Positions 35,543-46,028 of a stretch of 64,000 nt of DNA are shown here, in pieces (the stretch's first letter is position 1; each line of letters starts with the position of its first letter). A program made the position numbers and the translations under genes. Source of the stretch: Styela clava (taxonomy: Eukaryota > Chordata > Ascidiacea > Stolidobranchia > Styelidae); contig NC_135250.1 in the NCBI RefSeq assembly GCF_964204865.1, positions 26,713,395 through 26,777,394 on the forward strand, given 5' to 3'. The notes below the pieces were generated by a model that made no database searches, was not told the origin of the DNA, and worked only from the letters and a program-made list of their open reading frames with translations.

Positions 35543-37036
35543 ATGTATAGATATGAAGCATTCTTGTGTTGTCTTGTCGCAACTTTTATGGTTCAACATA
35601 CCACTGAAGCAGCATTGCCGAGCCTTTACATTGTGATCCGAAGCCAACCTAACTCCTATCATGAAATGAAATCATCTGTACTACTTCGTGATATAGAACA
35701 ACAAGCTGATGAAATCAACGCCGATGTCAGTATTGTCGAATTGCATCGAGAATGGCCGGACGATTATGACAAAGCGTGGGCAATATTACCTATCATGCCG
35801 GAACTTGTAAATTCCGAGGCGATGAAAAAAGATTGGGTTATGTTCCTTGAAGATTCCACTGTTATTAACATAGAAAAAGTTCTAAAAGTTTTGTCAAGAT
35901 TTGACTCTAAAAAAGATTTGTTTTTAGGTAGAGGACTTTACGATACCGACATGGTGATTATACATCATTTTTCATCAAGAAAAGCCCAAGGAGGCGGTCG
36001 TTTCCTTTTCCCAGATTTCGACGTTGGTTGGGTCCTGAGTAGCATCTTAGTAAGAAAAGTTGGCGACGATTGGTTAAAATCTCCACCTGGTAAAGACTTC
36101 CTAATTGACTTAAAACATGAAATAGCTGTCCATCTTAGCGATAAACACAATGTCGAACTTACGAATGTTGAAGAATTTTGTGGATCGGGGGAAGAAACTC
36201 CGAACTGTGCTACTAATGTTTTAAAAGACATTCCGATTTGCGATGATAAAATTACTCTGGATGATATTCTTGTTAGTGTTAAAACTACTCTAATGTTTCA
36301 TAAAGATCGTGTGAAGGTTGTCATGGATACTTGGGGGCCAAAGGTTAAAAATATTGTATTTTATAGCAATTATACTGACCCTTCTATTCCTACTATCGAC
36401 TGTGGCGTGCCGAACACAATACGCGGTCACTGTGGCAAAAGTGATGCAATTTTAAAAGATTTCTTGAAAAGAGCGGAAGTGAACGATTACAAATGGCTTG
36501 TTGTGGCTGACGATGATACTATAATGAGCGTCGCTCGTCTTGTGCAGTTTTTGAATTGCTATGATCATGAAGAAGCTACATTTCTTGGAGAAAAATACGG
36601 TTACGGACTTAACATTAAAAACGGTTACGCTTATATCACAGGGGGAGGTGGGATGGTGTTCAGCAAACCAGCAGTCGAAGTTTGGGTGAAAGAGTGCAAA
36701 TGTCCGTCACTTGACACACCAGACGACATGTACCTTGGTCAATGCTTATTTCGCAACGGAGTAATATCTACTCATTCAACGTTATTTCATCAAGCACGTC
36801 CTCCCGCGTATGCAAAAGGTTTTCTTGCGAATCAAACCCCGATTTCGTTCCATAAGCACTGGATGATAGACCCAATCAAGGTTTACAGCGATTGGTTTAA
36901 AAAAGCAGATGCTGGTTTACCGACCTATAACCACGCAGTTGCTCATTCAACCGTATCCACAACGCCACAACCTATCGTGGCTCCGACCCCTTTACCCCCC
37001 ACACCGTTGGAAAATCCACTGAAAGATGAGCTTTGA
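35543..37036 (+). CDS. B3GLCT: Beta-1,3-glucosyltransferase (B3GLCT), intronless
   Basis: This enzyme adds glucose in beta-1,3 linkage to O-fucose on thrombospondin type 1 repeats in the endoplasmic reticulum. The single frame encodes 497 residues, about the human length. Residues 1-23 form a signal peptide. Two fringe-like (GT31-type) halves follow: a non-catalytic N-terminal half (about 28-210, with VMFLEDSTVIN) and a catalytic C-terminal half (about 235-470) with the metal-binding Asp triplet 323-325 in VVADDDT, the GGGGMVFSKPAVEVW segment, DTPDDMYLG and a conserved FHQARP region. The protein ends in KDEL, the canonical retrieval signal; the human enzyme is known to end in a KDEL-like variant. 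The vertebrate gene has many introns, whereas this one has none in its coding region. The ATG lies 17 bases after a TTTTTCCCAG that could be a splice acceptor. Confidence 0.95.
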   Translation: MYRYEAFLCCLVATFMVQHTTEAALPSLYIVIRSQPNSYHEMKSSVLLRDIEQQADEINADVSIVELHREWPDDYDKAWAILPIMPELVNSEAMKKDWVMFLEDSTVINIEKVLKVLSRFDSKKDLFLGRGLYDTDMVIIHHFSSRKAQGGGRFLFPDFDVGWVLSSILVRKVGDDWLKSPPGKDFLIDLKHEIAVHLSDKHNVELTNVEEFCGSGEETPNCATNVLKDIPICDDKITLDDILVSVKTTLMFHKDRVKVVMDTWGPKVKNIVFYSNYTDPSIPTIDCGVPNTIRGHCGKSDAILKDFLKRAEVNDYKWLVVADDDTIMSVARLVQFLNCYDHEEATFLGEKYGYGLNIKNGYAYITGGGGMVFSKPAVEVWVKECKCPSLDTPDDMYLGQCLFRNGVISTHSTLFHQARPPAYAKGFLANQTPISFHKHWMIDPIKVYSDWFKKADAGLPTYNHAVAHSTVSTTPQPIVAPTPLPPTPLENPLKDEL

Positions 37037-37373
37037 TTGTGGACTCTGATAGAGCAAATATACTTACACTGGTGCCTTAGTTATTGCCATTCCTACTGTT
37101 TTATTAAGTTTTGTTTTACAAAAACAGAACCCAGAAAATTTGGTACATATTCTGGAAAAAACATAATTTTGCTCAAGCTGTATTAGATTTACTAAAAGTT
37201 TGAATACAATCATCATATACGAACAGAAGTTCAATTGTTAAACTTTTTATTTTATTTTCTTCTTAGAAGTACCGTAACTAAGAGTTGTGTTTTATGGGTT
37301 ACTCTGCATGTGTATATTAGTATTACACTATATTATTTACTCTAAGAATTTAGAGACATTTGTCATAATAATA

Positions 37374-37435
37374 CAGGGTGTTCCAAAATAAATGAAACAC
37401 ACAAAATTAGTAATCTTGGGTGTAATAACACCCTG
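37374..37435. mobile_element. 62-bp mariner-like miniature element
   Basis: CAGGGTGTTCCAAAATAAAT and GTGTAATAACACCCTG are inverted ends, flanked by TA on both sides. Related ends bound 18815..19295, and similar text is present at 8937..8980 and 14238..14285. Confidence 0.7.
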
Positions 37436-38696
37436 TATAACACTAACCAAAGGTCTATAAATCTGTTTGTTATGTTCCGGTTGAGGTAGTAAAATCACTC
37501 CTCATTGAATTATATAATTTCATATAAAAGTGTGGTACTATATCTAAATTGTGTGTGAGTTACAATTTAGTCGAGGATTCGTGTAATTTTCACTTTGAAT
37601 TTATATATATATAAAACCAACTAACTAGCGGACATTTATGGAAAAGTTATTTCTTTATATCTGTGTTATCGGGCGGGCACCTTTTGGGACCGTGGAGTTT
37701 GTAATTGATAAGAATAGACTTGAGGAAATTCAGAAGCTTCTGTGCAAACCAATTTCTGATAATATTTTATCACTATGAAAATTATGAATTCGTATTTCGA
37801 GAAGTTTATAACCAAGACTCCCACTCTAAAGCCCTGGTGCCTTCTATATTATTCAACTATATCTCTAGAAAGTTCTTTTTTTTATGTTGTGATTAATTTG
37901 CCTATTTTGATTATTGACTGAAAATTTAGTAGAAACCGCTGCTTAGTAATGTTCCAGTTTTCTTCCCATAAGCCGTTCTGAGATTATTTCATATCTACTT
38001 CATAGTAGTGTATTTACTTTTCTTTTGGATGTCGTAAATATGTTGCAGTTTGTTCTTCATTTTGAAATTGTTTACTGATGCAAGACAAAAAATAAATTAT
38101 TCTGTAATGAATATGATTTGATGGTTGGTGGCGAATTAAAAAACAGGCTTATATCCAGTGGAGGAATTCCCTCAACGACTATATTACAAAGCGATATCTT
38201 TTACAGAAAAAGCTCAGAGGCATTGGAATTAACAAGCGTTCTCAGCATTCTAATAAAAAAAAAATTGAGTACGCCAAAGTGTCGAAACTTGATTTTTGCA
38301 AGGTTTGAAGTCAAGGGTCAGAGTCTAATGAAAGATTTTTTCTCGAATTCAAAGCTTTGACGGATATTCTCTTAGATGAGCATAATTTTTTAACAGACGG
38401 AAGATTAATTAAAACACTCAAAAAATTACACATCACTGCATCCACGACCTAGTATTTTTACTTGGACTGAGTTCTGGAAGTGTACCATGTAAGTGCTTGT
38501 CGAACTATTTATAATAAAGTTGCCAATAGATAAGAAGTTCAGTTAACAATCAAATGAAGAAATAATACGTGAAACGTTTACGGCATGTTGATTGTTAGGA
38601 TGATAATTTATTGTGGAGCCAAAGCAGGATAAGCTTATTTAAGCCACCACATTTCATTGAGAAACCTCACAGGCCAGAAACTAAAATACTATAAGT

Positions 38697-38880
38697 AAAA
38701 GTTTATTTCGACTCCATAATCAGCATAACAATACATTTGACAGATAAAAACAAATAAATAAAAACTGATTATGAAATCAGGGGAGCAAACGAAACCTTAG
38801 ATAAGGTTTATAACGTACAAAATATAAGATTGAAGGTTTTGCCAAGAGGAAGTGGTACGTGTTTACCCACCTAAAATTAT
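38697..38880. repeat. Dispersed repeat, copy 2 of 2
   Basis: Partner of 33268..33440 in the same orientation, with small insertions. It ends just before a CA microsatellite. Confidence 0.75.
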
Positions 38881-38915
38881 TAAGTTATTTCACACACGCT
38901 CACATGCACCCACCA

Positions 38916-38936
38916 GCCACACACACACACACACAA
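38916..38936. repeat. CA microsatellite
   Basis: A short ACACAC tract within a longer C/A-rich stretch (CACCCACCAGCCACACACAC). Confidence 0.85.
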
Positions 38937-39184
38937 CCACTGAGAAGGTATTTAAAACGCGATAAATTTAGGATATACTATACAGTAAACAAAAAAAAAA
39001 AGAAAAAAATTATTTGCCACACCATATTGATATTTTTGTAATGGTTGCCATTGCCAAATTGATCGATCTTCTAATCGTTAATTAAAATATAAAAGGAAGA
39101 TTCTATTGAAAACATATTGCCAAGCTGATTATAGTTGAAGTCAAATGCCAAGTTGCCCAACCAAAAGATAGGATAAAGATAAGA

Positions 39185-39497
39185 TTTACATATTTATCCC
39201 GCGGGAGAGGAAAGCCGATTTGACGGAATACCCATATGGCGAACCACGGCCTCTCGTCCGGTTACCATTCCATGTCGGGTATGGGATTATTTAGGTATTT
39301 GTTTTTCCGAAGCATGGACTTGATGATGGAGGAAGCCGTAACCGACCAGCGGTTACGTGAACCACCCAACGGCGGCGTGGAGTCCAGCAATCATCTCGCA
39401 CGTAACCACCCCGCATGGGATTCAAACCTGCGAACCCACGCAGAGTGACTAGAGGTGCGGTGGCGAGCGTATTCCTAACGCTTAGCACGATTCTGGC
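39185..39497 (-). mobile_element. tRNA-derived SINE, best copy
   Basis: On the minus strand the head GTGCTAAGCGTTAGGAATAC (A-box region) is followed by the B box GGTTTGAATCC (39418..39428). The core GTAACCGCTGGTCGGTTACG and a tail ending CTCTCCCGCGGGATAAATA follow. It matches 12525..12800 on the other strand, which fixes the orientation. Confidence 0.7.
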
Positions 39498-39754
39498 AAA
39501 CTTTCCAGAATTGGGTGTATGAAGAGGTGGGCGAGACCATTTCATTCCCCAAATTAGAGCCTATTATTGCCAAATTATAGTCCAGATTGTAATAAGTAAT
39601 TCAAGTTACCGCTAACAGTAAAATTACTATAATTAAGTAAATATGGAATAAATTGGTTACTAAGGGTGTGAGTGCGGTTTTTCATTCTTGGGTATTGATT
39701 TTAGACAAGGATATAGGAATAGGGTTGTTATTTCACAGGATATCGGGGTCTTAT

Positions 39755-40085
39755 TGGCTGACATTAAAATGGGAAATGTTGTAAGACCTAATATTCCGCC
39801 ACCAGTTCTAAATAGTAAATACTTCATTTATTGCTTGGGTAATTTTGAAAAACTGAATATTCGAATAAAAAAGCAGAAATATTATTAACTTATATTTGCC
39901 TCAGGGGTGTAAATTTGCAGACGTTGACTCATTTTGTTTGTTTCGGAATTAGCTGGTGGTGGCTGGTAGTGCTTACGTTATGGAAAACACCATTTTCGAT
40001 ACAAGAATTACATGACTGGATGAGTTAGCTCCATTTGAATACCTGAAACTGACTTAATGCAAAGTTTAAAATATCTCATAGTGAT
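39755..40085. repeat. Long dispersed repeat, copy 1
   Basis: Shared with 44545..44835: CCTAATATTCC, ATTTGCCTCAGG, GTTTCGGAATTA, CTTACGTTATG and GATACAAGAATTACATGACT appear in the same order, with moderate divergence. Confidence 0.75.
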
Positions 40086-40354
40086 GTCCAATCTTTTTCT
40101 TGGGGAGTCATTGATTTAAACTCCAGTTACCCATTCAAAGTCGACTTTTAAGTAACTCAAAGTCTACTCGATCTAGAAGAAAAATCTACTCGATAAGATT
40201 CGTTCAACTAGTCTTGAGACTGAATAGGGGATGAGCAATTACTTTTCTGAGTAGGCCAGTCACAGATAATAGACTTGGTTACCTGGCCAGAGGCCCATAA
40301 CTCAATATGAAAAAATTATGAATAAAAAACAGTTTATTTACATCAGCTAGGGCC

Positions 40355-42159
40355 CAGTGGTTCCCAACCAGGGTGCCGCGGCCCATTAGTGTGCCGCAAA
40401 AAGATTTTGGTGTGCCGCGAAGAGATGTCATTTTTTAATTTACCGTATTTCCCGGTGAATAAGTCGCTTTTCTAGACCCAATTTTTTGGCCGGATTTTGG
40501 GGGGCTCGTCTAATTAGGCGAGTATGAAAATTTTCATTTTTTTCGGTGTCGCCTTATTATGTATTAGGTAATGTTTTTTCATGGTGAAAGCAATCTCGAG
40601 TTGAACACATTTAGAATAAAATTTAAAGACAGTCTGAATTTCCGTAGTTATTATGGATTGAATATTACGCTACAAGTAAACGTCATTCATTAGGCTACTT
40701 TAACCAATGCGCAAACGCGGCGACCGCTCAAAAGGCATTGCATGGTAATTTGAGATTCCGATGTTGATGCGATTTTACTACCCCGACTTATTGGCAGGTT
40801 ATATGCAAAATCCCATTTTTGCAGGCTTGAAAACGGGCCTCGTCTTATTGGCTGGGTGGACTTATTCGCCGGGAAATACGGTATTTCAAGTGATTCCAAT
40901 TCCTTGAATTCCACAAGAATTACCCCATGGCTCTTGCTAACAAACAGAATCATTAAATTTGAGGAGTCGTAATTCAGGTATTTGGGTAATGTTTTAATTC
41001 TAAGTTTTCTATAATGCGCACGAACACCGTTTCGTAAAATTGAAAATGTCAAACAAGGTAACAAATTATTGTGCGAAATTTTTTCCAAATTTGTCTAGTA
41101 GAATTGCCATTATTGCCGATTTATTGAATTATTATTTAAACTCAAAATTACATTCAGGATTCACGCAATGACGGAAATAGCTCACCAACATCAGAATGCC
41201 TAGCATTCTGGATGCCCGTTGTATGTGTATTAAAATACCCGATATTCGACAATTTGTCAAAAATATTCAATTATTCGATTCGATAAAAATTTTCTATTTT
41301 GCCCACTCTTGCGATCTGCAATCATGCCAGTAATCTGGCGAAACGCGTGGTAGCACAAACAATTGCAATTTATTAGTAAAACCTTCATTAAATTTAGTAT
41401 AGTGTACTATTTTTTCATGAAAGCGTGGTGGAATCGACGATTATTTCATATCTCGAACACAGAAACGGTTATTTTTCGGATAGTTTCTGCGGTCTGAAAA
41501 GTCGAATACGCGTTTCGACATAGTAAATGCTATGATCTTTGCCATCAAATTATGCTGGGGTCTTTCTCACGAAATTCATAACGTTAAAAGATTCGTCCAT
41601 CGGTGAAAATTGTTTATAACTCTTTTAAACCTATTTAGTGTTTTTAACGATAATAATTAACTGTTGTAATGAAATACGGTTTGTTTGCCTCTTTCATTTC
41701 CTCCGCTAGTGTCGAGAATTACACCGTTGAATAATTTTGGCAATGGAAATGGAGAAACATATTAAATCGTAACAAAAATGAATTAGGTTGTGCAGAAGTG
41801 AGAATACCTGTGATAATAATAAGGCGTAACGTGGAACAGGGAAGGGCGAGAAAAAAACAAAGCGTATTAGCGTCACGTATTACCCGTGCGGCCTCGCATC
41901 TTTCACAATAATGTGAGGTGCTCTGAAGGTGGGTCTCGTGTATATTATTGTGAGAAAACAGTTATAACCATCCATTTAAATACAGGATATCTTGTATTAA
42001 AAGAATAGAATTTCCCTTATCTGATCTTCTATGTTTTTTCATTATTTTATAGCTTAATGGCTTCAAGAGTAAAAAATGTTTCTTTTTTGTGATGGGTATG
42101 CCGCGAATATTTAAATAGCTCAATAATGTGTCGCGACATAAAAAGGTGGGGAACCACTG
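40355..42159. mobile_element. hAT-like element, about 1.8 kb, with a nested element
   Basis: The ends CAGTGGTTCCCAACCAGGGT and GGTGGGGAACCACTG are inverted. Flanks AGCTAGGG/AGCTAGGC match at 7 of 8 with an edge shift. Repeated GTGCCGC motifs follow the left end. The TA-flanked element 40443..40881 is nested inside, and no transposase frame remains. Confidence 0.75.
40443..40881. mobile_element. TA-flanked inverted-repeat element, copy 2
   Basis: Same ends as 183..595 and flanked by TA. The two copies are similar through most of the interior, including TGCGCAAACGCGGC and CTTATTGGC. Confidence 0.7.
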
Positions 42160-42433
42160 AGCTAGGCCAACGCAATAAAAAGCAGAAGGCAACACAATCA
42201 AGGTCATTATTACGTTATTTGCATTGATATTTCCAATGAAAATTATATCCTTAAAACTATAGTTTCATAATTTCGCTAGGCACAAGTGGGCCGGGTGAAA
42301 CACTTCAGTGGGCTGCGGGACGTAATTTGCTCACCCCTGGACTAGAACATAATTTGCTAAAACTCTACTTCTCGAATTACCTGTGACTCCTTCAATGACC
42401 TGCTATAACAATCCCGAAGGGTTCACCGATGAG

Positions 42434-43044
42434 TAGGGCTGGGAATGGTTAACCGATTTTAGATGGTTAACGGTTACGATTTATTTAAACCGGTAACTGA
42501 CATCTCAGGTACAAATCACTTTTATGATGTACAATTTCTACAAAAATGATTACGTCAGCGCAAATTTCTCTCCTGTGGATTTTAATTCAACAGAATATCA
42601 CTAACGGTGTTGGTGAGGACCTAATTAATGTGAAAAATAATTGAGGTACGAAGATTGCTGATTATGGAAATTTGTCAATGATAAATTCAGAATCAGTTTA
42701 TGGGAAAAACATAGTGTTCAAGATTTTATTGCAAAATCGTCTATTCAATGTGCGCAGTTGATGTTGTATTTCTTTATGATATCTCAAAGTAGAATTTACA
42801 CATCGGATACCGAAAATTTGTCACATAATTGACAATTAATAACGTTGCGTATCTCTTGCAGCAGAGCGATCATGAAACTATCTCGATTCGTGAATATTTT
42901 GAGAGAGATTGGGTTGAGATTTGTAACCGTTGTGACGTAATAAGCTAAAATCATAAATTATTACGCCAAACGTCACGCTGCGGTTAACCGGTTAATTTTA
43001 CCCGGTTAAAGGTTAAAGTGTTTTTCCTGAAATTCCCAGCCCTA
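42434..43044. mobile_element. hAT-like non-autonomous element, 611 bp
   Basis: The termini are TAGGGCTGGGAATGG and ATTCCCAGCCCTA, with the perfect 8-bp duplication CCGATGAG (42426..42433 and 43045..43052). The subterminal regions are built of GGTTAACCGGTTAA-like palindromes. Confidence 0.88.
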
Positions 43045-43998
43045 CCGATGAGACATCCATCCAAACACCCTCGTAAAACATCCCAGTCAATATAGATTGT
43101 AAAAAGTTTTAATGAAAATAATCATTCGAAGAAATTGTAAACAAAAAAGAGAAAAAGGCCGAATAATAATATTAAACAATTAAGGACAATAAAATTACGA
43201 ATCTTGACATCTCTTTGACCAACCGCGGCCAGAGAAATTTTTTAAAATAAATTTGCTCGGAGCCAGATCACACACTCACTCAGAAACAAAGAGAGAGTAA
43301 TCTCTGAGCGGAGCTACCACTGAAGAACCAAGATCTACCGAGACTAAATAAAGCTTATAGCGTAGAATTGCGCATTGGTAAATTCCGATCAGAGCGCAAT
43401 GGCACTACAAGGCAAGAGTATCAGTGGCCAATGGATAGAGCATGAAAACAGTTACTATTTATATACTGTTCATCTCCGGAAAAAGCTTGGCCAATGAAAA
43501 CTAGTACTTTATCATAAAACCAAGCTTTTTTTTACACTTGGCCACATAAAAAATGAGCAATTTACTTTAATCAAAAACGGCCATACTTGAACTATTGTGA
43601 TTAAATACAATTAGTACTTTATTTACAAGGTCTGTCCAAGTACGGCCGATCTAGATTAAAAAATAACAAAAAGCAGCTGAAAAAGACAGCACAAAAATAT
43701 ATAAAAAAATAAAATGTTGACTACGAAATATTTGATTGGTTTGAAATAACGAAGTCCAGGCACAGAGGAAAAATTAGAAAACTGTAAATGAAGCAAAATT
43801 ACTACCATTTACCTGTTAATAAAAAGATATTTTCAGAGATACCTGTTTGTCAACAGGGTTTTATAACGTGCTCCCCTATTTCATAGAAAGTGTTCCTAGG
43901 AAATAATATAAAAAAAAAAATTCTGGGTGAAATATTAGGCCACTCCGAGAAAAAAATAGCCTTCTAGTAAGTAGCTTTATAAAGTACTGGAAAATTCA

Positions 43999-44234
43999 GG
44001 TGCTCCCGAAGTATGCGAACCAAGATGGCGGACATCGGAACGTAACATGGGTAACAGGTTAGGGTTAGGCGATAATTTTTTTCCAATTTTCCTTATTTTA
44101 GTCCTATTATCAGTTCGAAGACTAGCCAAGAGCCTCCCGTAGTATCTATACCTAAAATTATGGCCTAACCCTAACCTAGTACACATATTACATTCCGATG
44201 TCCGCCATCTTGGTTCGCATACTTCGGGAGCCCC
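43999..44234. mobile_element. hAT-like MITE, 236 bp
   Basis: Nearly identical to 14585..14820 and of the same length. Perfect 8-bp duplication AAAATTCA (43991..43998 and 44235..44242). Confidence 0.92.
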
Positions 44235-44544
44235 AAAATTCAAATCAGTCAGCCTGTCCAGTGCAGAAAAAAACGATTTTTAACAACAATAATTTAGCAA
44301 GAGAACTGCGTCGAATAATATAAAATAATCTGAACAATATTTACTATGAACCTAACCCAAAGACTCCTTATTGGATGAAATCAATTAGCTCATCAGGTGT
44401 AGGAAAAAGTCAATTTTTAACAACAAAAACTTAGCAAAACAATGTATTTATTTGGATTCCTTTTTGTATGAAAAATAGATGGAAGTCATATTTATTTTCA
44501 AAAGCCATCATATTCATCAGCTGTAGCAAGAATGAGGCTAAAAG

Positions 44545-44835
44545 AACAAAATAGAGATGTTACAAGTCCTAATATTCCACAACTACCCTAGATACTCCAT
44601 TTACTGCTTAGAATAATTTTTAAAAACTGAAAAAAGCAGAACGAAATTATTATTAACTAATATTTGCCTCAGGCGTGTAGATTTGACTTGTTTAGTTCGT
44701 TTCGGAATTACAGTGGATGGTACTGCTGCTTACGTTATGAAAAACACTATTTTTGATACAAGAATTACATGACTGGAGATGTTAGCTCGATTTAAATACC
44801 TAAAACTGATTTAATGCAAAATCAAAAATGAAAAA
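44545..44835. repeat. Long dispersed repeat, copy 2
   Basis: Partner of 39755..40085, in the same orientation about 4.8 kb away. The hAT-like elements between them are later additions or unrelated. Confidence 0.75.
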
Positions 44836-45744
44836 AATCTCGCATTTGTACACGAGTGAGCAAACGTCCAATAAATGGAAAACTTTCAAAACAATAAAGC
44901 GAGTGATGAAATTTCAAAACAAATTTTTTTTGCAATTATTATAAAAAAAAGGTTCTCTTCAAGCTGGTATCTAATCATATTTGAAGCACATAATCGGCAA
45001 AGTACAAGAGTTCAAAAATCAAAAAATATATTTTCACTCATTCTCTCTAGGAAGCTATTTCAAAATGGAGCCCTCGTTCTGAAATACTAGAGTAATTATT
45101 TACCGAAATTTGAAGCACAAGGCAGACTCACTTATTCCCAAATCTTAAAACGAAATGATAAAACTCTTCTAAAATACCAAAACCACATCTTTATATAACT
45201 TTACCTTTCCTAAATTATCAATGTTGTTTTTAAAATCCAATGAAAATATGTATCAAAAAGTATTACTATTTAGAAATAGAAACTTTGGATCTTCATGTTT
45301 TTTTTATAGCTAACTGTACTCTATACTTTGAAAATGAACATAGGTAGGAAAATTAAATCTGCCAAAAACAATGTTTGCTATAAGTCAAATTATACACCAT
45401 AAATGTTAATTTTATTAGTTTGAAAAAAAAAACTTTCACCCAAGGTGAAATAAGAGTAGACAATGCCGAACCACATAAACTTTGTATCTTTTAATAATAG
45501 TAGCAACTAACATATCAGTATCTGATGTACAGTGCCTTCCTATAAGTGAAGCTACCTCATGAAAAATAAAGATTAAAATATATCTTCAGGGAATTTTGCA
45601 AGTCATTGTGTAATCTAAATTTATAATTTTCCAGGCAAATATTAGCGAGAGAAGTCAAATGAGAAAATTTCCAATATTTCCATAATACTAGGCTCCTGTT
45701 CTTTTTCAAATTGAAAGTGTGAATGAGCTTCATAATAAAATTCG

Positions 45745-46028
45745 AAGTTTGGGGCTTTCTGGCAAATTTTAACAGAAATTGACCGTTTGAATAGTCATCA
45801 AAATTTGGGGTTTTCTAGGCAAATTTTAAAAGAAATTGAACGTTTGAATAGTCATCAAAATTTGGGGTTTTTCTGGGCAAATTTTAACAGAAATTGAACG
45901 TTGAATAGTCATCAAAATTTGGGGTTTTCTGGGCAAATTTTAACAGAAATTGAACGTTGAATAGTCATCAAAATTTGGGGTTTTCTGGGCAAATTTTAAC
46001 AGAAATTGAACGCTTGAACAGTCATGTC
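45745..46028. repeat. 57-bp tandem array, five copies
   Basis: Unit of 56-58 bp containing TTTGGGGTTTTCTGGGCAAA and GAATAGTCATC. The inner copies are almost identical and the outer ones diverged. Confidence 0.92.

Noticed and set aside
40690..41088. Minus-strand 132-codon frame
   Set aside because: Half of it lies inside the TA-flanked element 40443..40881 and the rest is transposon interior; the other copy (183..595) does not keep the frame.
44000..44234. TTAGGG-like motifs as interstitial telomeric DNA
   Set aside because: They occur as fixed parts of MITE arms at matching positions in every copy, not as tandem telomere arrays.
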